A stretch of 64,000 nt of DNA, from assembly GCA_030248295.1 (NCBI GenBank), contig JASANH010000209.1, forward strand, positions 930,001-994,000, given 5' to 3'. Position numbers and translations under genes: made by a program. The notes under the pieces were generated by a model, which was not told the origin of the DNA, did not search any database, and worked only from the letters and a program-made list of their open reading frames with translations. The stretch is from Mesodorylaimus sp. YZB2_4 (lineage: Eukaryota; Nematoda; Enoplea; Dorylaimida; Dorylaimidae). Below are positions 20,778 through 32,805 of this stretch, one piece after another (the first letter of the stretch is position 1; each line of letters starts with the position of its first letter).

Positions 20778-23700
20778 ATGCAATTTCAAACGCTGTTGGA
20801 TGAAGTCAAACGCGGCAATGCGGCAGTCGAAAAAAAGAAGTTAGAAGAAATCGAACAGAATTATTTCGTCTGGCGAGCCACTGGCAAGGTGAGTTTTTAT
20901 TTTTTGATCAGTCATTATGCATCGATTTGTAGTAGATAGTGATCCAATATTAAAAAACTGCATGACGCCAGCAATTCTTGAGGTTTTCGAAGAACATTTA
21001 GGACCAGATCGATCCCGAGATCAATATCATGTCCATAGTTTATAAATTGACACCCCTTCGTTCGGCCAAACTCAGGTCGCTTTGGGGTGAGCGATCGATC
21101 GATCAACACCTGACCGAAACCCTCGTTCCATATCGATCTGTTCAGCATGCACGGGGCTGAGATAACACGAAATGCGCTAAATCGCCCGCAGTCATAACGA
21201 CAGCTTGTCCTTGCCTGATATCCTGACACACCTAGACCACAGGCTTAGTGAATGAATCAGGGGTGCGCATTGCGTCAAGATCAGATTTTAGTAGGTCAGA
21301 CCTAGTTTTAGTGCATAAGAGGAGAGGGAGGAAGGTTTGCCTAATTGTTGGGTGGATCCGTTCGCCCTCCCTCAGATAAGAGAATGCGGCGTTCTGATAA
21401 GCAACATTTCCCCGCCAGAAACGTTCCTTGCTCTTCCTCCTTTCTAAACTTGGTGCAAAATCTCAACTTCGATCGATCGTGTCGATGAATTGTGGCCAAA
21501 CGCATACGTGATCGTGGAATCATGGAAAATACTGTGCTCAGAATCGTATAACTTTCGTTTCCTCTTTTAGGCTGGTAGTTCAGGCGGAGCTCAATCTTCG
21601 CTAGTCTCGGAAATCGCCGCGGCACGTAAACGTATCGGGGACGTTTTGAAGGAAGTTGTAAGTGAATTGCATCAATTTTATTCTTTCGCAGATCGGAATC
21701 GGGCCCATACCCGCAGGGCCACTTTTCACATCAGGTTTTGGTTTATTTGCCACTCACCATAGTTAAAATCCTGAACTCGATTTATGGGCATGTTTTTCAG
21801 TCACTTTCTCGAACAAGGCGAGCGTCATGCGCTCGCCTTGTTCGAGAATCAAACGGGCACAAAAAATGAGCAAACTACAGTAGGGGGTCATCAAAGTAGA
21901 AACGAGCGAATTAGTCAGCACGTGCTGGGGACTGGCTGATACCCGCTCGTGGTTTACTTTAGTATGCATCTTTATTTCTACTAGCGGCCGCGGTGGTGCA
22001 GCGGTTCGTCATTCGTCTCTCCGTATTGCTTGAGAGCGTGTGGCTGGACTCACCCTGGGTTCAATCCCTGGTGATAGAGGTCGGTTTGCTAACCATAAAC
22101 CCTCGCTGACCTTGCACGCCAGGCAGGTGGTGACTCGGTAGGTGCTCCGAGTGGAGAGACGGAAGCCAAACGAGGAGACAGTCTTGGCTGTCGGGCAGGG
22201 TTCAAAGCCCACTCGTAATCGGCCGAAGAAGTCACTGTCCAGTCCAGGGTGCCCCTAGTGAGACGCTGCTGTGTGTGCTGGTTTTTTGGCTTAGAAGGTT
22301 TGACTGCTGGTCGGCTATTGGCAAAGCGGGTTTCGGCCCACAAAAATTTTGAAAACAATCTTTATTTCTACCAAGAGGGAACTCGATTGGTCGAGGTTAA
22401 CCCCAACGACCTACTTTTATTAGCCAGGGAATCACCCCCACACACACAACCTAGCTACATGCAGTCCTCTCTAGCACCACTTTTTCACGCAAGGAATTCG
22501 GTCTGGGACGTAAATTTTGAGCATATCGTAATTGATCGATCCTGAACCGCTGACTGACAAAAAATGCACATTTTGTTGATGCTGGCGCAATATAGCAAAG
22601 AAACGGGGGCATTGAGTTTGCATAAACGTAACACTACGGGATTGAGACGAGTCCTCACTGGCAATAGTAAGTGTACATTGTTTGCAGACGACCCCCACGA
22701 CCCACGAGGATATCGGTCCTGGCAAGGAGGCGGATAGGATTTCGAAATTGGAGAAGGAGAACACGACGATTCGCCAAGGTGAGAGGGAGTGTGGGTACTT
22801 TGGGGGGCTAGTGGCAATCCATATTCAATTCTAGAATTAAGTGATCTGCGTCGTTTGGTCGAGGCAATGCGATCCAAGATCGATGAATTGTCCATTGGCA
22901 AGACTGGCGCCGCTGCTCAGGTCAAGCCCGCTGCTCCCGCTCAGGTTAGTTGTCCTTGGGTGCCCGGTTTTCCCTGCAGTGGGAGTGACTGAAATGAGTG
23001 TTGGACTCAGGCAGGGCGGGGCTGGTAAGTTCGGTTTGGTGGGCTGTCTGGAATCAATGTTGGCCAAGATCTGGCTGTGATCGGAAATTTAGGCCTTCTG
23101 TTGCTCCTGGTGTGCGCGAGCTGGGACTGAAAGGAGTGTTGGACTCTGGGGCGGGGGAGGGTGGGGATCAATGGGCCTAGATCTGGGTGTGATTCGTAAT
23201 TTAGACCTTCAGCTGCTGCTGTTGCTTGCGAGTTGTGAATGAAATTAGAGATTGAAAGGCGGGAAGGAGGTCTGGCATGGCCGCCTCGGTGGTGTGGCGG
23301 TGAAAGGCGTGTGTCACAGTTTGGTTGGCATAGCTGGTCGACCCTGAGTTCAATTCAATTCTGACCGTCTGATCGCGAGAACTTGGTCAAGTTCTCTCTG
23401 CGCCTGGCACGCATGGTGGGGGTGACACCCTTCGTCCCTCCAGGAGAGGCCTTAGGGGGGGCGGGGGGCTCTCCAATCCCGGTTTCCTGCAGGGCACGGG
23501 CTGGGCCCGCCCATCTTGGAGTAGTGAGTTGCCCGTCATGCATCCGGGAGGGACCCTAGTCGATGGCAAGATAAGGTCAACTAACAAGCCTCCTAACCCG
23601 GGTAAAGGGCCACAAAATTAACCCTCCTCTGGACCAAGCAAAAGGTCTGCCGTGTGTGCCCAGCATGGTGGTGGGTTTGATGATAATCACTTGCATTCTA

Positions 23701-25842
23701 GGCCAAGGCGACCGAAGACGACGACGTCGACTTGTTCGGCTCTGACGAAGAACAGGAGGTAAGGAAAGGAGGGGACTCAGCTTTGGCCTGAAGGCAGGTT
23801 CCTGAGAGACCCGACCAAATTGTGGCCCTGTGAAAGAAAACTACTCTGACAATTGACGGGACGGGGATGTTACAGCTTGAAAATTCGAATATTTATGACA
23901 AGCCTGAGTATTATTTTGGGGGTTTCGAAAACCAAAATCGATGTTTAGTGATGGTTTTGAGCAAAGGTGCCCCCGTAGCTTGGACTCAAATAAGACCAGT
24001 CATTGCTTGAAGGGGGCACGTTTTGGTCGAGTTTTATTGTGCATACAAGAAACTGTAAAAGATCTGTGACAGGACGAAGAGAAAAGCCGGGTGCGAGAAG
24101 AGCGGTTGAAGGCTTACGCTGACAAGAAGAAAGCCAGTAAGTGATTTGTTGTTTTTGATTGATTGCATTCGTCAAAGTGGTGTTTTTAGAGCCGGGACCA
24201 ATCGCCAAGAGTAGCGTTATTTTGGACGTGAAACCGTGGGATGACGAGACGAACATGCAAGACTTGGAGAAGGCCGTGCGCTCGGTGGAAATGGACGGAC
24301 TGGTGTGGGGAGCGTGTAAGTGCTGGTCAGGGTGCGGCGGTGGGCCTATCTTTTTGTCGGTCTACACACACCAAGGTCGTGGCCTAGCGGTTAAGGCGCC
24401 TGCCTCCCATGCTCACAGGGGAGGGTTCGACCCCCGTCTGTGTCAAAAATGATTGTCCAATCTGTGCTCCGCAGCCCTGTAGTGCGCTGTACAGGGATAG
24501 TACTTGGCTATGGATAAAGTATGACATGACATTATGCATGATTCTGAGATCAGCAGAGTAAATTTAACTGCTACAACTCCTTTAAGGGAAGAAAGAAAGG
24601 TTTTGTGTGCTTGTCAGCAGCTGTAGGTCCCTCTGCCCGCTTTCCTGTGATGGCAGTGGTACTCAGGGTGTCCCGAAATGAGTTGGCTTTATGATAATGT
24701 GCGGGCGCAGTGTACAGCCAAGCACACTATTGGGTTCCATCCGTGGCGGTTCTGATGCGTCCAGTCCAGGCGACTAGCCGGCGGCTTTCTTCAAAAGTTT
24801 GTCGGGAAGAATGCCTGGAGATCTGAAAATTGAGCAGCAAGGCTCGATATCTGATGCGAAAGATCAAAGCTGACAGAGATCCATGATGAACTCACGACTG
24901 TTTATGGGAAGCATATGATCAGCATTGTTCTTTCGCATCTGATATCGAATTACAGCTCGTTGTCAATGTCGAGGTTTCCAGGCACTTTTCATGACTAAAA
25001 ACTTGAAGAAAGCGATTCGCAAGTCACAAGACCTGAGTTGATCAAAAGTTCCTCGCAGGCATAAGAAAAGACGCTCTATCCGATGGTGTGCTTCGCTGAA
25101 CACTGCACCGGCGCGACTGCTTAGAAACCCTGAAACAGCTTTGACTTTCTTCCCTCAACTCAAAAGGTGTGTAGCAGTTTCTTTGCTGATTTCTGAATTA
25201 TGCACGTGCGTATGCAATGAGCTCTTGGATGGTCTCAGCCATTATGCTCTACTGGCATGATCCAGTTGACTGGTCCTTGGAACAGCTCTTACTGATACCA
25301 TGTTTGCTATCGACTGGACAAAAGCTGTGCAAGTCATGTGCCAGACTTTGGACTGAACATTCGTGATTCGGGTTTGGTTTCAAGTCTTGAAAACATGCTG
25401 AAATTTAAGCTTGAAACCCTGGTGGGAGCCTTGACAGGGGTGTTTTTTGGATTTATGTGTTTGGCATCACCAGAAAATTGACAAATTGGGATTGATAGCT
25501 CCATTTCTTCTTAAAGTTGAGGCTTAAGATATCAGATTGTCAAAACTAACCTGCATGAATCTCGTGGATTATATTTGAGAGAAATTTGTGCAAGTTGTAC
25601 CAAGGCATCGGATTCAGGGGGATTAAGCAGAGAATTTTTGCCTTATCCTTATTTTTTCATGAATTTGATGAGTGCATGTCGTTTTAGCCAAATTGGTGCC
25701 AGTTGGATACGGGATCAAGAAGTTGCAGATAATGTGCGTGGTGGAGGACGAGAAAGTGTCGGTGGAGGAACTGACGGAGAAGATTCAAGAGTTTGAAGAC
25801 TTTATTCAGAGCGTAGATATTGCCGCCTTCAATAAGATATAG
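20778..25842 (+). CDS. eef1d-like: Elongation factor 1B delta (eEF1D), 8 exons
   Basis: Guanine-nucleotide exchange subunit of the eEF1 complex; reloads eEF1A with GTP in the cytosol. Predicted 266 residues. Exons: 20778..20888, 21571..21657, 22688..22778, 22835..22944, 23702..23758, 24073..24136, 24190..24315, 25688..25842; all phases close. Residues about 70-125 form the leucine-zipper coiled coil ([20 protein letters not shown]). Residues about 138-150 are the acidic '[13 protein letters not shown]' motif with a CK2 site, typical of eEF1B/D. Residues about 174-266 are the exchange domain: '[16 protein letters not shown]', '[19 protein letters not shown]', and C-terminal 'DIQSVD'-like '[13 protein letters not shown]'. 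The leucine zipper separates it from eEF1B beta. Introns 2, 4 and 7 hold repeats and an unusual hairpin. PolyA signal at 25899. Confidence 0.93.
21806..21848. other. Perfect 19-bp stem hairpin in EF1B delta intron 2
   Basis: 21806-21824 (ttctcgaacaaggcgagcg) is the exact inverse of 21830-21848, with a 5-nt loop (tcatg). The pairing does not extend on either side. No function can be assigned. Confidence 0.8.
21985..22350 (+). mobile_element. SINE family 2, copy in EF1B delta intron 2
   Basis: Starts with a tRNA-like head (A-box 'ggtggtgcagcggttcg', B-box 'gggttcaatccc') and continues with a body 'accataaaccctcgctgacc..gcacgcca', 'ggtgctccgagtggag', 'cagtccagggtgc', 'gctggt', 'aaaatttt'. Collinear copies are at 32395..32805 (+) and about 59325..59575 (-). 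A full element is about 360-400 bp. Confidence 0.7.
23281..23625 (+). mobile_element. SINE-like repeat family 3 in EF1B delta intron 4
   Basis: Head 'cctcggtggtgtggcggt' is A-box-like. The body contains 'cttcgtccctccaggagagg', 'gggctgggcccgcc' and 'gaccctagtcgatggcaag'. The same order of blocks recurs at about 42475-42715 in a Pumilio intron. Probably another tRNA-derived SINE. Confidence 0.55.
24373..24537 (+). mobile_element. tRNA-headed SINE (family 1) in EF1B delta intron 7
   Basis: tRNA-like head 'gtcgtggcctagcggttaagg' (A-box) with 'gagggttcgacccc' (B-box), and tail 'ctgtagtgcgct', 'ttggctatggataaagtatgacatgaca'. It is the best-preserved head in the window and looks tRNA-Leu/Ser-derived. 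The flanks do not form a closed acceptor stem, so it is a SINE rather than a tRNA gene. Confidence 0.75.
24665..25150. mobile_element. Fold-back element with ~220 bp arms in EF1B delta intron 7
   Basis: The left arm (about 24665-24885: 'cagggtgtcccgaaatg', 'cagtgtacagccaagcacac', 'gctttcttcaa', 'tcgatatctgatgcgaaag') matches the inverse of the right arm (about 24925-25145) with scattered differences. The outer end 'tactcagggtgtcccga' resembles Tc1/mariner inverted-repeat ends that insert at TA. No transposase remains. Intron 7 (1372 bp) owes much of its length to this and the SINE. Confidence 0.6.
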
Positions 25843-25898
25843 AATGGTGGGTGCCAGGCGGGGGGCGGGATCGAGTTGAGCAAGTTATTTTGTTGACT

Positions 25899-25904
25899 AA
25901 TAAA
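25899..25904 (+). terminator. Polyadenylation signal of EF1B delta
   Basis: AATAAA 57 bp after the stop codon. Confidence 0.7.
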
Positions 25905-26982
25905 GTTGTCTGATGATCGGAAGGGAAGTCGGGCACTGCCCGTTGGGTAATGCATATGCTGATCAGAGTGGGCTGACACGACGCGAGCGCAAGCTGGCCT
26001 ACTGTAATCGCCGTGGGGACCGGTTTGAGGAATCCGGTCCCATCGACCCACTTTCCACTTTATGGCAATTTTTGAAAAATTTCAATTTGAGGATGCGGAG
26101 GTTGGTGGGAGGGCAGTGTGAGACAATGGGGTGGTAATGAGGGGGCTGGTGTGTTCTTAGGACGGCAGTGTGGTTGGCCGTAATGGCCCGGGCTGGTCGT
26201 GTTGTTGACGGTGAGCGAGCATTAGACACTTAGGAATGAGTGTCGGCTCACCTGGCTCGCATGAAAAGGCTCGTAAAAGCATTCGAATTGGAAATGGAAA
26301 GCGAGCTTGGCTAATAAAACGTGTCGCGGCCGTGAAAGGAGCCCGATTCGAATAAGGGGCTTTCTTTTATCTATTTTCAATGCGGGCTTGTCACAATGGC
26401 TAAAATGGCGGATAAAAAGCGCGTCAGGTTGAGGATGGGCGTCAGTGGGGTCGAGTGCGGTGCCTGGACTGGCTGCTCTCCTGATGGCTTATCACCTGGT
26501 AAGTGGCTGCTGGGCCTGAGGGGGGGGGCAATCTCTCCCACGCCGTGGTCGCAAATTTTAGTGCGGCAAAAGTAGTTTGGGTGGAAATGGTGCAGTTTGT
26601 GGACGGTGGCGTGCGGGAGGCGGGCTGGCGGGGGCTGGCTGTGGGTCGTCCAATGGGGGCTGCGCGCGCGAGGCGGGGCCTGTGCGCTCGGGCCGGTTTC
26701 CATCGGAGCCAGTTTACTCGAGGCCTATTCGAGCAAGCTTTCGTGAGCCACTTGACGGGGCGGCAAAAACTGGTCGTGCGTTGTGCTCTACAAAGTTGGC
26801 CGGAGAAGTTTGGCCGTCCGCAAGGAGGAGCTACGCTGCTCGGTGCCATTCGAAGCGCGTTAGTCGTCGGAGCGTGCCAGTCCGTCTCCCCAGAGTCCAT
26901 AAGTAGCAATTGGCTTTTTCAAACCGATTCAAAGGCTATTGTGCTCTCCCCCGGGACCGAGGACATTTTTTAAATATAACCT
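25905..26982. other. Upstream region of the SoxB gene
   Basis: No gene recognised. It is GC-rich from about 26450, with long antiparallel open frames (26503..26973 plus, 26442..26909 minus) expected from base composition. A 'cacaatgg' word at 26391 fits a SOX site. The last bases before the Sox ATG are AT-rich ('tttttaaatataacct'). This is the likely promoter and 5' UTR of the Sox gene. Confidence 0.45.
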
Positions 26983-28071
26983 ATGGATACGCCCGATTTG
27001 AAAGCGGCCTCCGGACTGCAGTTGCCCGCCGTGCAAGCGTCCGAATTGATGACTCTGAGCGCCCTAGCTCACCATCAGCAGCATCAGCACTTGGCCAATT
27101 ACGGTAATGCCGCCCTGGCCGCCCAGTTCGGCCACCAGTCCTCGTCGGCGCAGCCTCCCAGTCCCGGTGGGCACCACGGCTCCCAGCAGACCCCCCAGCA
27201 GGGACAGAGCAAGAAGCTGGAGGAGAGGGTCAAGCGGCCCATGAACGCCTTCATGGTCTGGTCGAGGGGCCAGCGACGCAAGATGGCGCAGGAGAACCCG
27301 AAGATGCACAACTCGGAGATTAGCAAGCAGTTGGGCCAGCAGTGGAAGCAGTTGTCGGACCAGGAGAAGCGGCCTTTCATCGACGAGGCCAAGCGATTGC
27401 GGGCCATTCATATGAAGGACCACCCGGACTACAAGTACAGGCCTCGTCGGAAACAGAAGACTCTGATGAAGAAGGACAAGTACGGGGCTCTGACGTCGGC
27501 GGCCGGCGCGGGGCTGCTGCCGCCCGGTCTCAATTTGGATGCTCATCAGCAGATGAAATCGGCCAATTCGCACCCCCACCACGCCTCCGTCTACCAGCAC
27601 ATGGGGCCCGCCGGCTACCCCATCATGGCCGCCAGCCCGCCCGCCAGCGCCGCCGCAGCAGCCGCCGCCGCCGCTTATCACTTCGGCGCCGACCCTTATC
27701 AGCATCAGATGGCGGCCGTGTACGCCCGCTCGTACGAGCCCCAGCACCACGGATCTTACTATTCGCCTTCCGGCCAGCCGTCGGCCTCTACCGTAGGCCA
27801 CCAGCAGTACGCCGCGGGGGCCTCGGCCAACCCGTACGCCTCGACCGCCGTGCTGCCGGTCAAGGCGGAATCGAGTAGCCCCCCGGCGGCCAGCCCGGAA
27901 CAGCAGCACATGCAGCAGATGATGATGGCCCGCTCGGGGGCCGGCCAGAGCGGGGCCTGCCCGGGCGACCTGAAGGAGATGGTGAACATGTACCTCGCCA
28001 CCGACCACGCCGCCCTCCAGCACCGCATGGCCCAGAGCATGGCCGCGGCGGGATTCCCCAACCACATGTGA
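26983..28071 (+). CDS. soxB1-like: SoxB1-type HMG-box transcription factor (Sox2/3-like)
   Basis: Single-exon, 362-residue nuclear DNA-binding protein. The HMG box spans about residues 82-152: '[20 protein letters not shown]', '[14 protein letters not shown]', '[20 protein letters not shown]', '[16 protein letters not shown]'. This matches vertebrate Sox2/Sox3 almost residue for residue, including the SoxB tail directly after the box. The N-terminus is Gln/His-rich. The C-terminal half has Ala runs (about 225-233), Ser/Pro/Tyr-rich activation-domain-like sequence, '[14 protein letters not shown]', '[13 protein letters not shown]' and ends 'GFPNHM'. The lack of introns is usual for SoxB genes. 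In animals this group specifies neural and sensory progenitors; here that is inferred. The window has large gene-poor flanks, as expected for a developmental regulator. Confidence 0.95.
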   Translation: MDTPDLKAASGLQLPAVQASELMTLSALAHHQQHQHLANYGNAALAAQFGHQSSSAQPPSPGGHHGSQQTPQQGQSKKLEERVKRPMNAFMVWSRGQRRKMAQENPKMHNSEISKQLGQQWKQLSDQEKRPFIDEAKRLRAIHMKDHPDYKYRPRRKQKTLMKKDKYGALTSAAGAGLLPPGLNLDAHQQMKSANSHPHHASVYQHMGPAGYPIMAASPPASAAAAAAAAAYHFGADPYQHQMAAVYARSYEPQHHGSYYSPSGQPSASTVGHQQYAAGASANPYASTAVLPVKAESSSPPAASPEQQHMQQMMMARSGAGQSGACPGDLKEMVNMYLATDHAALQHRMAQSMAAAGFPNHM

Positions 28072-28569
28072 GGGCTTCCAAGCAGGTCAGGTGCGTGCAC
28101 ACTCTCATTCCCGTCGGATGGTCGTCGCAGTGATCTCCAACCCCGCACCCGCACCCCGGCTTTGGTTATAGCTTTATGACAGCTTGGATTAGTTGTGTGC
28201 ATCTTTCCTGTTGGCCCCCGCTCCGCACTCGCACCCTTCACTTGTCCGGGTCGCGGGTGAGCGAGTGGAAATTACGCAAAGTTGGAACGGCTTTAGAGTA
28301 GATACGGTGTAGATACGTGCTCGACAGAGATTGCTTGATTCGTGCTTGTACTTATTCTTTTTGTAAAACGTGTACGTCGCAAATAAGAATTTTCCCAATA
28401 CGGCCAGCGATTAGTGTCGACGGGGTCGCTCTCACGCCGCCTATTTGCCAATCTTACCTGTGCGATCCGAGGCGGCCGGACCGCGGCGACGGATTTCATT
28501 CGAGCCAGCGCACACGCAGACATAACATTGATGGCGGGCCAGATCGGGTCCCATCCCCGATCGAATGTC

Positions 28570-28590
28570 CATTGTGAACGGGCAACAATG
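28570..28590. promoter_or_regulatory. Inverted pair of SOX-type motifs
   Basis: 'cattgtg' (28570-28576) and 'aacaatg' (28584-28590) are inverted SOX consensus sites (A/T A/T CAA A/T G), separated by 7 bp. They lie about 500 bp beyond the SoxB stop codon. Binding and autoregulation are inference. Confidence 0.35.
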
Positions 28591-30989
28591 CGGCCTGTTT
28601 TTCTTATTTTAATTGACTACAGTTCGCAGTTCGCAGTCGACGCGCAACCAACGCACTCGAGCGAGGCGCCGCGTTCGAGAGCCAGAGAGAAAAAGAGAAA
28701 GCGGTTTCTATTTGGCGAAGAGGCAGCGCGTGCGAGAAGGCGTCACGGCTCGAAGCAAGAAAAGCTAAAACAAAACTCTCGACCAACTCACGCGCCTGCC
28801 AACGCGTCAAACGAGTGTCGGCGAGGTGTTGGTCGTGAGTCGGGGGGAGTGTCATCAACACGATGACTAGCAACAGTGCAAACATTCGTTCACTTCGTCA
28901 GTCGACTCGACTCGTTTCCGCGAACTGGGGCCCGGCTTCCGCCCTCGCGCCTCGATTAGCATGTTTGGCTTGATCGGGGCGGCCATTGTGTTCGGACCGG
29001 TCGGTGCGCAATTCTCGTTCTCTCGTCGCCGAGAACTAGATTCGAGCCGAGAGGATTAGGAACGGGCCAAGACAAACAGGCACTCGTTCTCACACTGGCA
29101 GAGACGACTTTGCCCAAAATGGGGGACTGTCGCAGTCTCGATCAGACGCCCCCTCGAAAGCATGCAAACAGGCCTCGATCAAAGCTCGACCGCCGCGCTT
29201 TGAAGAAGCACCGCTTTCTATGTTTCCATTTTAGTGCCTCCAGGCTTTTAGGGCGAAAAAGAGTTTTTATTCAACTTGTTCTTAGTCGTTGGTTTGCGAA
29301 TGGTACGAATCGGCCAGACGGCTTGGCGTCCGTGTGAGAAAAGTTTTTCGCCACGCGGGGGCGATCATTTTTCTAATCCGTATTGTATTCACCAGGCGTG
29401 CTTGGCTCTGGTTCGAGCTTCGTCATCGCCGCCGGCACGCATTGTATTCGTAACGAGGCCCGCTAATAGCACCCCCCGACACTCAGGCCCCTCGGCCCGT
29501 CCAGGGACCGTCACACTCGCAACAGGCGCTAATTAGGAGACGGAGCGTGTTTTCCACATTCGATGGCCGTCTACGGTAAAAAGGAGGACAAGTTTCAATG
29601 TTTGAGTCGAGTGGAACGACCTCGCTCCGCCCCGGGGGGAGTAGTCATGGAAATGGGGACGGGACGGCTAATTGCGCCCGGCTTGGACAATGGGGCTGGT
29701 CCCCGACGACGCGACCCCTTTTCGCCGGCCATTTTCGCACACGTGCCAACAATGGTCGAACACGAATTCCAGCCTAACTTATAGGCCAAGACGTCGGCCG
29801 AGGTGCAATTATGGCCCGCGCGTTACGGTAGCCCCCCCAGTTGGATACAGCTGTGTGCCAGGGGGCAGGTGCTGGTCCGGAAGGGACCAGTCAATATTTG
29901 AGGAAAAGAGCTTTCTGTAGTCTACTGAATAAATAATAGCCGTTTCACGCGCTCGCTACCATCCGAGGAGGCAGCGCACGCCCTGTTGCCCCGACTCGAC
30001 AACATTCATAACAAATTATGCTCTCCCCCCGCTTACAGTAGCCCCACAGTAGGGACTCTCCTTTTTGGGTGCTAGCCATATTTTGGGCCGTCTTGAATGG
30101 CTTCTTTGCTTATTTTCAGCAACACGTTGTCGTCAGGGCGAACATAAATTATGGTCGATTCAATTTGGGGCCCATTGTTTGGTGCTCATGGCGACCAAGC
30201 CGTCCGACGTCCGACCGCCCGCCGAGACCATTTAGTGCTCATTTTTGATTTTACGCTATCCTCGTCTACGAGCGGCTTCAATTTTTAATTTACCGACCAG
30301 AGCCGAATGATGCAAGATGGGAAAATGTTTGGTCGTTGAAGGGATCGACCCGTTTCCGGCAAAAAGTTGATGGCCTCGCCGCCGGCGACGAATCATTTCG
30401 ATGCGATGGAGAGGCCATAATCCATCAATCACGATTAGACGAGGCCACCGGGCGGATGTGTACTGTAGTGCCATGGCACCGAAATTACATCCCCCGCCCG
30501 GCCGTGGGACTGTACGAACAGGAAACGCCCCCCCCCCCCGACCATGTACGGCCATCGTACTTACCTTATTCCAATTGTCATCCCAGAACAACGCCCGTCG
30601 CGGACAATGTTTGGATCGGGCGCGTGCACACACTGAATCTTGAAGTGAAACCAGCGAGACAACTGATGGATTTTCAGATTTTGAGGAAGCGGTTTCAGAG
30701 TGTGTGTTGTGTCTTGTGGTCCTTGTGGTTTGATGAAGTGTGCATAGCAGTCTTAGTCGGGCCTGTAGTGCTAGAATCCTTGACCACATACGCAATGGCC
30801 GGGGGTCTGGTGTGGCTGACACGGCACTGGAAGAATCCATAGGAGCATGCACTACAGCTGGGTTGCGGTCACTGGAGACACCCTTGTAGCATAGAATATC
30901 TAGTGCGCCCGAGATGCACAGATCATTTGTCTTCCTCCCTGGTCACGTCCTGAGGCACCTATCACACCCTGCTGGGGGCAACACGGCAG

Positions 30990-31155
30990 GGACCGGGCTC
31001 GTGGCCTGGTGGGTTAAATGTCTGCCTTACACGCCAGGTGCGCAGTTACGGGCGAGTGTTCGAGTCGCGGCCCAGCAAATAAATTCTTGTATGATGTGTC
31101 CCTGCGCCCTCGAGTGCGCTGTAGTGCGGTAATGTGGTAAAACAGGAACAGGAAC
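30990..31155 (+). mobile_element. tRNA-headed SINE (family 1)
   Basis: A-box 'ctcgtggcctggtgggtta', B-box 'cgagtgttcgagtcgcg', middle 'gtgtccctgcgccctcgagtgcgct', tail 'gtggtaaaacaggaacagg'. Same subfamily as the minus-strand copy at 4355..4522. Confidence 0.75.
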
Positions 31156-32394
31156 ATTGATGTGGAGACCCATGTTCTTTGAGCACAGATGCCTCAGGAC
31201 TTGGGTGTTTTCTGAGACGATTCTACCTCGAACAGGGTTGGTATAAGGGCAGTCGCGCCATGCTTTATCCATAGCCAAGCAGCACGGGACGCACTCGAAG
31301 GCGGTGGTTTGTAGCCTGTACCAGACAGTCATTGAAGGCTGGCCGCTGTCTGCCTGTGCCTGGTGCATGATTGTTGTCTGTCGAACGTTCCGATGGCCCC
31401 TTCTGACTCACGCACAGTGAATAGAATGTGTTTCATCAACACAGCCCACCCATTGACAGGCCTTAGTAAACTTGTGCCTCATTTGCGTGTGGTAGGGACG
31501 GTGTCAGGTAAGCAGGCCCTGCGCCATGGAATAGGCCGACACAAAGTGAGATGACACGCGGAAGAAACGTTTCACTAGGTGACATAGGAGGACCTCATGC
31601 GAGGGAGGGGGGACTGGATGTGTCACTGCCACGTCAGCTTGTGATTCCAATTATTCCGCAACTGTTCCAGCAGTCACTGCAGCAGTATCACACCCGTAGG
31701 TCAGTGTCCAGTGGTCAGTGGCCCGTGATCAATGGCCCGTAGGTCACTGATCACGGGCGGAGTGGGCCGTAGGTCAATATCCAGTGTTTTTTGTGCTGAA
31801 TCGATCTTGGAAAAAATCGATATTAAAGATTGTGACTGATTGACACAGTCAGGGTTATTGCCAACTTTTGACCTGAATCAGCATGTCGGGTGCAGCATCT
31901 GCTCAATGCACTTGTTCGATCACGCGGGTGCCACTGCACCACATCCAGTGATGGGGTATCGAATGATCTACTGTGGCGGTGCCAAATATTTGAATGTGCA
32001 AGCATGGACCCCTGACTTTGTGTGAAACACAACTGTGCACTAAAGGCGGCCGCACAATATCAAGCAAAGAAAAAGCCACTTTGCCTGAATCTGAAATTTT
32101 GAAAGGGAATGAGTGGATTGCATCACAAAATTTCTCGAAATTTGATATCGAATTCCTCAACTTGCCATAGTTGAATAAATCAGTGCACCCAACGTTCGAA
32201 GATCAGCCTTGAGGGAGCAAACTTCGTCTGGAGGCGGGTTAGTATCACTGCTATACCTGCCCTAGAAACATCAACCCGAGAGGTTGACGTCTCGCAGCCA
32301 AGGGACGTATCAATCTCCCGACCGCCAGCGATGCTGGTTACACTAGTGGGGCGAATGATTCAGGCTTGATCTTGCGCAGTTGAGGGCCAGGACA

Positions 32395-32805
32395 CATCTG
32401 CAGGGAGTACCATCGACAAGGTGCAGCGGTTCGGCATTCGTCGGCACGTATTGCTTGGGTCAGTGGTTGGCCTCGTCCTGGGTGACGGAAGTTGGCTCGC
32501 GAACCATAAACCTTCGCTGACCTCGCACGCCATGCCGTGAATGACTCACCCGGTACCCTAGGGGTGCTCCGAGTGGAGACGAAGGCCAAACTGTCCAACA
32601 CCGACAGGGTTCACAGCCGACCCGCCGTCGTCCGAGGAAGCCAGTGTCCAGTCCAGGATGCTCTCGCGTGGAGGTGCTCCTAGTGGAGACGCGCAGAGGG
32701 GCGCTGTGTGGGCTGGTCGCCGCACAGCCGAGCATATCAGGTTTGATTGGTGGCTGGCTAGAGGCAAAAACGAGCTACGGTGCAAAAAATTTAAAAAATG
32801 ACAAG
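32395..32805 (+). mobile_element. SINE family 2, second copy
   Basis: Collinear with 21985..22350: 'aggtgcagcggttcg', 'accataaaccttcgctgacc', 'ggtgctccgagtggag', 'agtgtccagtccagg', 'gctggtcg', 'gcaaaaaatttaaaaaa'. It contains a short internal duplication ('ggtgctcc.agtggagacg' twice). Confidence 0.65.

Noticed and set aside
24373..24448. Possible genuine tRNA gene
   Set aside because: A- and B-boxes are good, but the acceptor stem does not close and it is followed by the body and tail shared with the other SINEs.
26442..26973. Overlapping 150-codon frames on both strands upstream of Sox
   Set aside because: GC-rich region with open frames in several phases; no domain, no splice logic, probably promoter/5' UTR.
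27064..28065. A 333-codon minus-strand frame
   Set aside because: Shadow of the SoxB coding sequence; composition is Val/Gly/His/Arg-rich without domains.
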